NCBI RefSeq assembly: GCF_001723175.1
Contig: NC_064657.1
Location: forward strand, 310,001 to 374,000
DNA: 64,000 nt
Reading direction: 5' to 3'
Origin: Penicillium oxalicum
Lineage: Eukaryota; Ascomycota; Eurotiomycetes; Eurotiales; Aspergillaceae
This document shows, in pieces, positions 1 to 11,734 of the stretch. Positions within the stretch are counted from its first letter, which is position 1, and every line of letters starts with the position of its first letter. The notes below the pieces were generated by a model. It was not told the origin of the DNA. It saw only the letters and a list, made by a program, of their open reading frames with translations, and ran no database searches. The position numbers and the translations under genes are program-made.

Positions 1-553
1 CCGGATTCTAGTGTATGCAAACAAGCGAAACGTCAGCACGTGTCCCGGAGTCATCCCCGGAGCGTAACGTGGGGACTTTAATTGGGTAGGCATTTTACTG
101 ACATAGAGCACGGTGAATACATAATTGGACTTGTTCAGGGGGTATTCATCCTGGTCTGGGATGTCTGACGAATGCAGCCCCAACCCGTACTTGGTCGAGT
201 AGAACAGCGAGAACGAGAAGCCAAAGTCGATCACCTAGTAGGATGCAGGTCAGTGAACCATCCCACGCACCTGGATAAGTGGTACCAGGTACTGCTGGTG
301 TGAAGGGTCTTTGTCGGCGGCAGGGCTGTTAAACCCATCGCCGAACCTGACCCCAGCACCCGGCACTGAATGAATGCAGGGACCCGTCAAATTCGACACG
401 AACACATACCCACGCCAGAAGCATCACATAGTCGTGTAACCCAACTTTGCGCACGATCAGGATCCGCGACACAAACCGTAGCGCGACGAATATGGTGGCA
501 AGCACGAAGACAGTGATCGAGACTCCGAGAGTCGCCGGTTGGCGAGAGTCCAT
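1..553 (-). CDS. Fungal rhodopsin-domain membrane protein, 5' part (truncated by window edge)
   Basis: Three exons are visible: 553-410, 234-103 and 7-1, the last running off the window. The introns fit GT-AG rules (donor GTATGT at 409, acceptor TAG at 237-235; donor GTCAGT at 102, acceptor TAG at 10-8) and all junctions are in phase 0. The protein starts MDSRQPATLGVS and enters a hydrophobic helix (about residues 8-30), followed by LHDYVMLLAWV. Later come KYGLGLHSSD and FTVLY leading into NP. This order (helix, basic R-x-x-x-R loop, DDY/DYVM-x-x-AW, G-x-G-x-H, then LY-NP) is typical of the large fungal plasma-membrane family with a rhodopsin-like seven-helix fold, annotated as rhodopsin-domain or SAT4-like proteins. 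Their biochemical function is unknown, and many lie beside secondary-metabolite genes. Only about 94 residues are present, so neither the complete helix count nor the C terminus can be checked. The family call is fairly secure; the role is not. Confidence 0.75.
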
Positions 554-2222
554 GCTGAATGAGCGTCGCGCGCACCGCAGCGGTGCAAATGCCTCGGGCG
601 ACTTCCCTCAATCGTGATCAAGCCTCAGTAGAGTAGGGGTGGAGCTTTTGCCAATCGATGCATACTCGCGGTCGAAGATTGGAACGTTGGTGACAGGGCC
701 TGGGAGGGCTCCATGGTCTCTCCGGAGGAGACCTGTTGATGTTGTGCTCCCGGTATGAAGGGTGCGTTTGGACAAATCCGGGGTAGCGGTGCAATCCAGG
801 ATTTGGGGTCCGAGGAGACCCGCTTCGGGGATGCGGCGAAGCGCAAGGAATACGGGGACCAGACACGGATATGTCTGTCAAAAGGTATGGAGGTTGTGTC
901 AGTCCACGTGATTGGTGTGTCTCTTCAAAGAGCTCAGGGTCGATTTGGAGAGTTGTCGCAGGGAGCAAAGAGATGTCGAAGAGATGAGGAACGATGGATG
1001 ACAGGGGAGTTGTCGGAGGGGGAAATCGTGACGTTTTGGCTCTCGGTGGTCGCCTGGTCCTTTTTGGGTGCTTTGGCTGTCTCGCTGTCTTTCTCCCTAC
1101 TTCACTCCACTTGACTATTTGGGGTCGTCTCCATGGGCTGGATCCATTCCACCCCCCGCGCCGCCGATCGGACCCAAACTTTTTTTTTCTCTGCCCAGTC
1201 CTCTGGGTTCATATTATTATTTATTACGATTATTGTTCATAAGCGCTTTTTGCTACTTGCGGCGCGAGACTTTGGACTACTCCAAGTAAAGACCGGCGTT
1301 TGTGGTGCGCGCTCCGCAACGGTGCCGACAACTCAGAAACCTGATACCAAGCCACATTTCCAGGCACGCAGGTGTGACAGATCCAAAGAAAAGTCACAAT
1401 TATGAGAAATATGATGACAATCAAGAGAGAAGGAAGCAGGCACCCTCCGGAGCTCTCCATGTCTCGGATCCTTTGCATGACTCCGACCAGAAGGCAATTG
1501 TGAACAAGACTTCCTTGAAATGAGCCGCCGAGTCGCTAAGCCGCTTCTGGGAGGGATAGTCTACGTCACCATCGCGCTTCAAGCATCTGAATGTTGTTGT
1601 TGTTGCGATCATCCTTCGCGCTCGGCAACCTCTGCAACCCGACCCCGTGGCTCATCTTGGCGAGTACATCGAATCTCTCGGTTCGTATGTGCTGCTCCGT
1701 CCTCACTCCCAGTCAAAACCAGCAACAATCATCGGGTGGAGGACGTCTTCGTAACGGCCTCGCGATGCCTTAGTCGGAACCATGGAATGAACTGGGGCGC
1801 GGAACGTTGGTGTTGGTCCTTGGGGCCAGGGTGAACGCCACTGACTCAACTGTCCACATCCGTGTGCCAACCTCCCTCTGACGCACTCCTAGTCCGACCA
1901 CTCGGGGAAGATCCTGCAGGAATCGACAAAGTCGGACTGACAGGAGATGTTGATATGCACCCTTTTTTCCCCCCTCGTAGTGCATCAAACACAAATAAAC
2001 AAAGTGCAACTAGACGAGCAAGGCGGTTTCCATCGTCCATGCATGGCACAGATTTGTCGCTTGCCGACCATCCGAACTAAAGCGCGGGAATGGATGTGGC
2101 TTGCCTCCAGCGTAAATAGCGCGTGGGGAAGCACTTTTGAACGCTTGGCAGAGTCATTAGCGGCACTAGCGCGTTGGAGGTATCCGCAAGGTACGGGGTG
2201 CAGGCATACACCAGAAGGGGGT

Positions 2223-2246
2223 TATACTACTTACTCAAGTAGTATA
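2223..2246. repeat. Perfect 10-bp inverted repeat with 4-base loop
   Basis: TATACTACTT at 2223-2232 is followed by ACTC and then its exact reverse complement at 2237-2246. It could form a stable hairpin or cruciform or bind a dimeric factor. No flanking gene end explains it as a terminator. Confidence 0.8.
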
Positions 2247-3029
2247 TACATTGGGATCCTCAAAGCAACAGCCGATAGGAACAACTTCATACATGCAATG
2301 CCTGGGTCGTTGAGCAATTTGAATAATTTAATGCATCCGCAGGACGAAGCTGGCTATGATTCGCGTAAGGGGAGGAATACTCGCCTCAAAGAGGAGGCTC
2401 GCGCAGGGTCAAAGCGCGGCATTTCAAAAGAATTCGAGTCGATTCGAATTCATGGTGCTTTCTTTAAATTGTGCATCGTCAAGCCACATCAACAATCTGG
2501 GGAACCTACCAGTGGCCCGGCTGAATGTGTGTCTTTTTTCAGCCTTTGATAGGTCAGCCACAGATCAAACGGCCCAAAAATTGAGTCTGACTGAAAGGCT
2601 ACGCCATCCTTTCGGGGGACATGGTTCGAGCCTCTCCATATTGGTTGATGCCGCCCACGAGGACTTCCAACAGGTGAATGAGTGCGGTCTCTCTTATTGA
2701 TTGTCCTTTGAGTAATGACAAGATACTAGAGATTTCGAGTTGTCTGCGAGTGACAACTTCCCCTCAGCCGCAATGATCATCATGCGCCATCACGGAAGCA
2801 AGTGATGAATCATGACCGGGGAAAAGCTTATCCCCCAATGACAAAATGTCCAACTTTGAGTCTTTATACCCAAAGAGGCGTCCCTTTGTTAGACTGCATT
2901 GAGTTTCTACCATGATATCAAGGGAATTTGCAAAGGCCATCCTTCTGGAACAAACGAAGAAGAACAAATGCTAGGGCCCATGCTACTGTATAAGTCAAGT
3001 ACCTGCGATGGAGTTTGATCTGATTCGTG

Positions 3030-3050
3030 CCCCCCCCCCCCCCCCCCCCC
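3030..3050 (+). repeat. Poly-C tract (21 C)
   Basis: An uninterrupted run of 21 C, read as G on the other strand. It is a simple mononucleotide tract in an intergenic region, prone to length variation and sequencing error. It lies well upstream of the sphingomyelinase gene. Confidence 0.9.
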
Positions 3051-4655
3051 ATTCTTCCCCGCACTTTAAGTTTTCAGCGGTTCCAACTATCTTCGCTTCC
3101 GGTCCGCGGTCGAAGCAACGATCTGAAAGCGGGCGAAGAATGATCAGATCATGGTTTGGTCGGGTATCCGTGCGCTCTTTCACGGCATCCAGACCGGGGG
3201 GGCTGGTATCGGACCATTTTTCAGTGTCTTTTGTCCTAAAATGATCTGCACCGTCGATTTGTGGGGAGGGGCAAGTCCGAGATCGCTCTGTTCAGATGAA
3301 CATTATTGTTTCATTCGACGAGCAGGGGAGGCTGTGATCAACAGACCCCGTTGTTCTCGGAGATCCTCGTTGCGCAATCCCGTGGAATTGCGGAGCAAAA
3401 GATCCGCGCCCGTACAATCACCTTGTCGGGAAATTCTTGCAATGAATGTTGGTGGCAATGACAGAAAAGGGCTTTGTTCATCTTTTCCTCAAAAGAATTA
3501 CTTGGAAAACTCTGTTCCAGTTCGGCTCGAAAATAGGTCTGCTTCGTAATCTATCTTTTGCGTCGTTCTCGGATGACTTTTGATTCTCTGAGACCCCAAG
3601 CACCGCTTGCTGAGTGGTTCCAACATACGATTCTCATATGTGGGAAGAAATTGAAAAACCATTGCGAGGACCGAATGGATGGGATCTTCTGCTACTTGAC
3701 GATTACTTTTCGACGCTCTCGTCACCTATCGAGGTGCTTTCGGCGGACTTTAACGGAAATGGGGGCCGCCCTCAATGGGACTCTGGAGTCAAGGAAACAC
3801 AAACGTTTCAATATTCTTGAAATGACACATAATTGCAAAGTTTGACGTTTGTCTGACAGAGGATCGACAGGGTCAGGGCCCGAGGGACACGAATGTCGAC
3901 CCTGTTGGGTTACTTTTCTTTTTCACGTGAAGTCTAGACGCCTGGAGCCTCGTGACCACCCACGACCATCACGATCCTTCACCTGATAGGCTCGGAGATA
4001 TTTGCTACAGAACAATGCACTACGGAAAGTCTCGGATGGTTTTGATAATGCACTACTTGTTTCCTCTCTGACCAGGGCAGCCCTGAATTGCTTGGCTACC
4101 TCGGTAGATCAGCAGTATTCTTGATCTGAAAGACTCGACAGGGCTTTGCGATCGCTCTGTCGGGCTCTAATAAGATCCGACAAGATCTCTTTCCAGGCAT
4201 CATGTTATCAGTCATATCTACCCAGTCCGGCGATTCGAGTTTCCTAGCGTTGGCATTTCGCTCTCGAACAGACGAAGTTTCGCTCACACCGTTATCGCTG
4301 TTGCGTTGCATGCTAATAAGAGACCGACACGACGGCCAACACTTATCGTTGACCATCTAATACTGAGTTGTAAAGACGACTTGAAGAAAGGGGAACATCG
4401 CGCTCGCTTAGCCAGATCTCTGTCAACTCCTCCCCCCTGGTCCGAGCACAAGGTAACATCGCTTAGCTTGGCAAATGCTCGTGTGGATGAGTGTTCATGC
4501 AGGTGCACTGTGTTCGATCAATACTGAATTACATAGACAAGAAATCGACAACATGCTGTCTATAATAAGAGTCAACAATCGCCCGTCGGGGAAAGATGAG
4601 GTGTTGTCTTCGTTTTCTTCAGCATCTGCAGTTGTCTTTCTTCGCGCGAACCGAG

Positions 4656-6641
4656 ATGAAGACGGCTACTCTGCTTGCCTTCATTATCCCTCTGCTCTCA
4701 TTACCGGGTACCCGGGCTAGTGGTGGTCTCTTGGGTACCTGGATTGAGCATGTTTGGAACGATTTCAAGGAAGCCGTGGATTGTGGAACATGTCAGGTAA
4801 GAAACAGAAGACATATTAGCTTCGGACCCGTCTGAATCCTGATTTTTCGTCGGTTTTAGGCATTGCTTGGGGGACTCCAACTAGTTGCCGGATTCGGAGA
4901 AGACTTTTTGAAGGATGTCTTGATCGGCGTCTGTGATATCAGTCATGTAAGTCTGGCTTGGCGTAAAGAAATCAGCACTTGAGGACAGATCCTGATTTGC
5001 CACTGCTAGGCTGAGGATCCAGATGTCTGCGCCGGGATCATAAGGAGTGAAATTCCTGGTGTGTACTACGCCCTTGGAAACATACACGTCGGGTCCCACT
5101 CGGCCAAAACTCTCTGCTCTGCACTCGTTGGTCTCTGCGACTTTCCAGACGTCCGTCCCTATGACTTGAAATTTCCCTCCGCTCAACCAGCCAAAGAGCG
5201 TCCCCCTCCGAGTGGTAAAGCCCCCATTCAAGTCGTTCATTTCACCGATACGCATGTCGATCTGTCCTACGAAACTGGTTCCAACTACGAGTGTACCAAG
5301 CCAATCTGCTGCCGCACTTACGAGACTCACGATGCCCCTGGTGTCACGGCTGACCCATGTGGTCCATTTGGAAACACCAAGTGTGACCCTCCTGAGAGGC
5401 TGCAGGAGAGTATGATGACCGCCATCGCCAACCTCGAGCCCGCCTTTTCAATCTATACTGGGGATGTTGTCGCACATGATGTCTGGCTTGTTGACAAGGC
5501 CGAGGTTCTGGAAGACTTCAATAACACCTACGGCACGATGCAAAGGCACCTTGGACTTGTCTATGCTGCCATGGGAAATCACGACACCGCTCCGCTCAAC
5601 CTTCTCCCGTCCAACAAGTTACCAAGCAAATATAGTCCTCAGTGGGCATATGATGCCCTGTCGTCCGACTGGCTGGCACTCACTGGCGCTGACAGTGTTA
5701 AGAATGCGAACAGATACGGCTCCTACTCTGCTGTGCATCCAAACGGCAGGCTCCGAATTATATCCTACAACAGCATCTTCTACTACAAGTACAACTTCTT
5801 CTCATACACAGAGCCAATGGAGTACGATCCAAACGGCCAACTCGCCTGGCTGATTAGCGAGCTTCAATCTGCTGAGGATGCCGACGAACGTGTCTGGTTG
5901 ATTTCGCACATCCCATCGGGAGACGTTGACCACTTTCGTGACCACTCGCATTACTTTGATCAGATCATTCAACGCTACGAGGCGACCATTGCCGGGCTGT
6001 TCTACGGACACACTCACATGGATGCCTTTCAACTGTCATACTCCGACTACAATAACCGCAATTCCGACACTGCGAAAGCTGTCGGCTACATCGCACCATC
6101 CATGACGCCCACATCGGGCCCGCCTTCGTTTCGCGTCTACGAAGTCGATCCCGAAACATTTGCTGTAATGGACCTTACCCAGTACATTGCCGATATCGCC
6201 AAGCCGGATTTCCAGGTCAAGCCAGAGTGGGTGCCTTATTACTCCGCAAAGAAAGATTATGGCAGCAAGCTTTCCCCTCCGACGCCAGACTCGGCTGAGC
6301 TCACCCCCGCGTTCTGGCACAACATCACCGTCGCGATGGAGCGGGACTCTTCCGTCTTTCATGATTACTGGGCGAGACGAACTCGAGGCTACAAAGTATC
6401 TTCATGCTCTGGGGAATGCGAGAAGAATCAGATCTGTGCTCTGCGCGGAGCAGACGCACAGCACAGCTGTGCGAAGCGGACCCCGGGGCTCAGCTTGTCG
6501 AAACGTAGTGGCGTGAATACCGAGCAGAATCACCCGTTGCTGAGCAAAAGATTCCAGCCGGAGTGTAACCACGCTGGCATGGCACCGCTGCTGGCAAAGA
6601 TTGCATATCGATCTCAATTGGCCAAGGCGAACGGTGAGTGA
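4656..6641 (+). CDS. Secreted acid sphingomyelinase (sphingomyelin phosphodiesterase)
   Basis: Three exons (4656-4796, 4860-4946, 5010-6641; all junctions phase 0) give 619 residues. MKTATLLAFIIPLLSLPG is a signal peptide. A saposin-B-like domain follows with the six expected cysteines (C43, C46, C72, C83, C112, C119), then a metallophosphoesterase domain. Metal-site motifs are FTDTHVD (D156, H158), YTGDVVAHD (D228), MGNHD (N266-H267), ISHIP (H376) and YGHTH (409-412). Enzymes of this family hydrolyse sphingomyelin, or ceramide phospho-headgroups, to ceramide in acidic or extracellular compartments, using Zn. Saposin domain, phosphoesterase domain and Cys-rich C terminus are in the usual order and the length is normal. 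The intron donor-like GTGAGT at 6634 overlaps the stop, so a short alternative C-terminal exon cannot be excluded. Fungi lack typical sphingomyelin, so the natural substrate is uncertain. Confidence 0.9.
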
Positions 6642-7238
6642 CATGGACGGCACGTGTTCTGCGGGTAAGACCGCCGCCCGTTGGGTCAACAAAGCTTGTA
6701 TCGGAATCGGAACATGAATAAATTCTATCTCGACCATGGTACGTGGTCACTGTGAAGTACCAAGTTGTTAAAATATCCACTCTCATTAGTTATGGCCATT
6801 TGAACCCCGCAAAAAAAAAGAAATCATGATTTCGCCCGAGGCTCGATCCATCTTGGTATCGGACTCTCGAGGCAAACGGGGTTCATGAGAGGAACTGTGT
6901 CGATTGCGGAAAGTAGACTGCCTCCGCACGGAAAAATGTTTGGGCGCACTGGCTGGGTGGTTTCTGCATGAACAGTGACAGACTGTTTGCAACATATCAA
7001 CCCTAGCCGGCTATAGGGAAAATGCTTTCGACTCAATGGTCTGATACACATCAATGAGACAATCGGGCTAATCTTAGCGCCGGCTGATGTAGGAGGCTGA
7101 ACCCGTCACGGGACCGAATGGCCGCGGGGGAACCTGCCATGCTGAGTGCACTTGCCTCGGGACTGACCATTTTCTCACGAAGAAGAAAATAGAAATCGAG
7201 ACTATCCCCACCTTTTTCTTCGAGGACGTCGATTGAGG
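6642..7238. other. Intergenic spacer, likely 3' end of sphingomyelinase and promoter of STAND gene
   Basis: About 600 bases between two plus-strand genes. No coding frame with plausible splice sites or domain content is visible on either strand. A run of nine A lies near 6811. Confidence 0.5.
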
Positions 7239-10200
7239 ATGTTGTCATCGAGGAAAATCAAACAATGGCTCCATATTCCCCATGGACCATCATCCAGACG
7301 ATCAAGCCGAATTTTAGGCCGAGACTCCCCCTCTCCCTGCCCCTCTCCTTCTCTATCTGATGGCCCAACCGAGAAAGTTGTGGACCTGCAAGCCCCAGCA
7401 TCACCGAAGGCCTCGACATCATGCATCACAGACACTGGAAAGCGAGATCTCTGGCTAGAGGCCTTTCTAAGACTGTCAGACGAGTCGCAGAAGCATCTTC
7501 AAAAACGGGGAATGGACACCAATTGTACAGTGTCCATGATCGAGCAGCTAAAATCCTTCCGTCAACAAGCTGAAAGAGTTCGAGACCAAAGCATTGCCAG
7601 GGATTGGAATGTTAAGATCGGAAATTATGAATTCCCGCTAAGAAAGACAACCGTCAAGATTGTACAGTGGGCCCAAAAAATCGGGGACGTGGCTGTACAG
7701 TTCTCCCCGTCTCCTGGAGCTGGTGTGTGGGCGGTGATCAGTTCGATATTGCAGGTAGGTGTGGTTTTCCACCGTTGAGACGCACTGGGTGTGTTTTCAT
7801 TTAACGCGCACATGTCACTTAAGTGTCCTGGAAACAGACACCTTCTTTCTAGAAAACTTTCCTCTGCTTTTCTCGCAAGTCTTGTTCTTTAACTCTTTCC
7901 CTTGGGCACAGACTCTAAACCCGGTCTGTTGGCCATGGATGCGAGACTTCTCGAATAACAATCACACAAGACGGTTTTCCGGAATCCTCGACTGACACTC
8001 TTGCAACTAGGAAGTGCAAACATTTGACACAGAAAAAGCCGCATTGCTCTCAGTGGTCGATCAAGTTTCCGGTGCCATCTTCTGCAGTGAAGTCTACTAT
8101 GAGATCTACACAGTGGAGCGGACAGGGCGTAGAGACGTGGTGGACAAGTTGCACGATCAATTACGCGATCTTTATCTGTGTATTCTCAATGTTCTGCTCG
8201 CATCTACACGTCTCTCACGCAACACTGTGGTTCAATTTTGTCAGGCAATCTTTGATGCGGAAAAGCCATCAGAGATGTTATCTGAAATGCAAGATCGAGA
8301 ACAGAGCGTGGCCAAGATGGCCTCGTACTGTGAGGCCACAGCTCATGCTCATTATGGTACTCAATTTCGGACGTATCTTCAAACGGCCGACGAGCATCTT
8401 CATATAATCAGACACTCCCTTGATCAGCTGGTGCAGTCAGTTCATCAGCAAGAACGGCGCGATATTCTTGAATGGATTTCCAAGATCCAATATGGTCGAC
8501 ACCATGATGAGATCGACGAGAAACGCAAACCAGGGACCGGCGAGTGGCTGCCCAAGGACGAAAAAGTAGAGCAGTGGATGCACTGTGAATCCTCCGGCAT
8601 CCTCTGGTTGCAAGGAACCCGTAAGTCTCTTTGACCCACAAATTTCATTTCCGAGCGGTCATCTTATGTCGCCATGTAGCTGGCACTGGCAAGACATTCT
8701 TGACCTCGGCCTTGATCAAAAACATCAAGGAGACAAGAAAATCCCCGACAGAAGGGTTCGCGTTCTTCTTCTGCAAAAGGGACGAATCTGACCGGCGCAT
8801 GGCCCTCCCTGTCCTTCGAAGTATTGTGCGTCAGCTTGCCGCCCCCATAACGGATGGCGAAGGGATCCGAAAGAGCCTCCGGGAAGCCAGGGCGCAAAGC
8901 ATAAATGAGGGCTCTCAACTCGGCTTTCGAGGATGTGACGAGCAGCTTCTGGAGTCTGTCAAGTTGTACTCGACGACTCTCATTGTTCTTGATGCTTTGG
9001 ACGAAATGATTGACGAGGAGCTCATCACTCTGATAGACCATCTGAATGACCTCATATGCAAAACGAGGGACCATAGTGTTGTGAAGCTCTTCGTCTCGAG
9101 TAGACCCGAGAACAACATCGCCAGCATGTTCAAGTTGATCCCGAGCATTGAAATCAATTCCAAAGACAACAAAGCTGATATTCAGAAATACATTGAAGAA
9201 GAGGTGGAGGCTTTCAAGAAAAGAAACCCCGAGTCGGAAGTGAATGAAGTAATGGACCAGATCATCAGCGGCATCCTGGAGAAGTGTGACAAAATGTACG
9301 CCTCTTCGCCAATTTGTGGACCTTGTCTCCCAGCAACTAATTGAATGACAGGTTTCTCTGGGCCGCTCTTCAACTGCAACAGGTGTTGAAATGCGATACA
9401 AAAGAAGCTGTGAAAGAAGCGCTGCAAAAGCTTCCACCAGGCTTGGATGACACATACGATCAAATCTATTCCGAGATTCAGACCCGCCAAAATCATGAGC
9501 AAACCATTGCCGAAAATGCCATCAGATGGGTGATGTGCGCACCTTATCCGCTGCCTAACAGAGTTCTCTTGACGGCTGTCCGGATATTCAGCGAAAATGG
9601 ACAAGTTAGTACCAAAGATGTTGTGCGGGAAAGTACGTTACTTTCGATCTGCCAGAACATTTTGGTCCTTGATTCTGCTGGCAAATGGCGATTTTCGCAT
9701 CTCTCAGTCCGTGAATACTTCGAGTGCCATCACGTTACTTATCATTTCGCACTTTCGCACTGCGTTCGCATTTGCTTCCAGAGCCTACACAAAATTTACG
9801 ACGCTTCGGAGGGTTTCAATAAGTTTACGAGTGTCAAGTACAAGCAATCTTCATCCACTGACGAGAATATATTTGATCCCGAGAATGAATTCTCAGTCCA
9901 CCTCAGCGAAGAGTGGCCTTTTTACGCAAACCTGCTAACTGAGGATTCTCCGGAAACGATTTTTGTCAAACAGTGGCTTGGCTCCCTTGACAAAAGCAGT
10001 CCTTCCTACACTCGCTGGGTCAGACAACCCCCGCGGAAATTGCGATATCAGTCCCCGCAGTTCCGTCGCTTCAGGGAAGACCTCAGCCCATACGACACGC
10101 CCATTTTTTCAATTGCCTCTTTTTCGCTCTATGAGCTTTTGAGAAAATGGTTCGAGAATCGGCGCATTGACCCGTATCGGAGAAACGAAAGGTCCCAAAG

Positions 10201-11734
10201 TCTTCTCGAGATTACCGCCAAAGTGAATTGTCTACCTTTCTGCGAATATCTCGTTTCATGTGGAGTCTCTCCAAGCACGATTTACGACCAGGTCTCGTTT
10301 AGTAACGCAATCGATTGGGCCGCTGTGAACAACAATGTCACCCTTTTACAGCGGCTTGTTTGCGCAGCTGGAGTTCAAATTGACCTTCTCCCTCAAACGA
10401 GCTGGAATGGGACCGCCATCGCCGCCGCTGCGTGCAAGGGGAATCTTGATGTTGTCCGGTATCTTGTTGAAGAAGGTGGCGTCGACGTTGACTTTCTCCA
10501 TCAGGTGGGACAATATGGAAGTGCACTTGCCGCTGCTGCGTGCAAGGGCAACCTCGATATTGTGCGGTATCTCATTGAAGAGTGTCAAGCCAATGTCGAT
10601 CTTATACTCCAGGCAGGAAGTCATGGAAGTGCGCTTGCCGCTGCTGTGCACTCGGAAAATCTTGACGTTGTGCAGTATCTGGTGGAAAAGGCACATGCAA
10701 CGGTTGATCTTCTCCTGCAGGTGGGGTATTATGGAAGTGCACTCGCCACTGCTGCATACAGGAAAAATACTGAAATTGTGCAATACCTCGTGGAAGACTG
10801 CAAAGCTGATGTGAATCTCCTACTCTACGCTGGAGAATACGGAAGTGCACTTACCGCGGCTACATGTCATGGAAATCCCGAATTCGTGCAATTCCTTGTC
10901 GAAAAATGCAGAGCAGACGTAAATCTCCTGCTTCCTGCGGGAAATCATGGAAGCGCACTCGCAGCTGCTGCATTTTATGGAAATTTCGAAGTTGTCCGAC
11001 TCCTTGTCCAGGGATGCAAGGCCGATTCAAATCTGCTCCTTCAGGTCGGGGATTTCGGCAGTACACTCGTTGCTGCTATTGTGAGGTCGAGAGATCTTGA
11101 AATGATCAAGTTCCTTATTCAAGAAGGTAAAGCCGACAGCAATCTTCTGGTTCAAGCGGGGGATTATGGAAGTCCACTTGTCGCTGCCGCAGGCTGCGGG
11201 CGTCTTGATGTCGTGCAATATCTAGTGGAAGAGAGAAACGCAGAGGTCAATCTCCCTGTTCAAGTTGGGAAGTATGGAAGTTCCCTGGCTGCAGCTATAT
11301 GCAGTGCACAGCTCGACATTGTGCAATATCTGGTCGAAGAAGCACATGCCGATGTCAACCTTTCGCTTCCTGCAGGCCCGTATGGCAGTGCGATCGCCGC
11401 CGCCGCCAATATGGCCTGTTTGTACGATATAATTGCAAACGGACGTTTCATGAAGATTCTTCAATACTTGATCGAGAACAGTGGCGCAGATGTGAACTTT
11501 CTTCCATCCAATAGAGCAGAGTATCTCACTCCCCTCGGCATTGCCGTGGAGGCGGAGAACATGCAATTTGTCAAATTCTTTGTGGAGGAAGTCGACGCAG
11601 ACGTCAATCTTCAATTCCGCTGGAAAGAATACAGGAATGTGTTGCAAATTGCACGGTCAAAATTCGACAAGTCCATTGCCGTCTATCTGGTCAGCAAAGG
11701 TGCTGTTACGGGCGAAGAAGTTTCAGGGATCTGA
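7239..11734 (+). CDS. NACHT-ankyrin STAND (NLR-like) protein
   Basis: Four exons (7239-7754, 8011-8620, 8680-9295, 9352-11734) encode about 1374 residues. The N terminus is basic and Ser/Pro-rich, followed by a helical region (about 60-330) like those preceding NACHT domains in fungal STAND proteins. Intron 2 splits the P-loop: joining restores GTPGTGKT (374-381). Walker B is LIVLDALDE (about 476-484), with FVSSRPE as a sensor-like motif after it. Intron 3 joins DKM to FLWAALQLQ, a typical NACHT continuation. Residues about 870-1360 are ankyrin repeats, ten of them phased at 36 residues. Such proteins are ATP-switch sensors of the class that controls heterokaryon incompatibility and probably non-self recognition in fungi. 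The ligand and effector output are unknown. The first intron is long (256 bases), so a small missed exon is possible. The starting ATG is the first in frame; a TTG two codons upstream was ignored. Confidence 0.85.
10409..11491 (+). repeat. Ten phased ankyrin units with a 108-bp period inside the STAND gene
   Basis: The motif G-S-[AT]-L, or a close variant, recurs at 10409, 10517, 10625, 10733, 10841, 10949, 11057, 11168, 11276 and 11384. Every step is 108 bases (36 residues) except one of 111. The core resembles GSALAAAACKGNLDVVRYL followed by an acidic stretch and D-V-N-L-L-L-Q. The unit is three residues longer than the canonical 33-residue ankyrin repeat. Confidence 0.9.

Larger units (their letters stand above)
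554..4655. other. Intergenic, no gene recognised (4.1 kb)
   Basis: Open frames here are short, overlap in several frames and lack domains, start context or splice continuity. The stretch must hold the promoter of the minus-strand rhodopsin-domain gene at its left end and that of the sphingomyelinase gene at its right end. Notable simple structures are a perfect 10-bp inverted repeat at 2223-2246 and a 21-base C run at 3030-3050. Confidence 0.6.

Noticed and set aside
1947..2549. 200-codon plus-strand frame
   Set aside because: No recognisable family, overlaps several equally long chance frames, and contains the perfect inverted repeat. Composition does not resemble the real genes of the window.
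7759..7995. 79-codon frame inside intron 1 of the STAND gene
   Set aside because: It would need to replace a phase-0 GT-AG intron whose removal joins SSILQ to EVQTFD smoothly, and its composition is not protein-like. A small extra exon there remains possible but is not supported.
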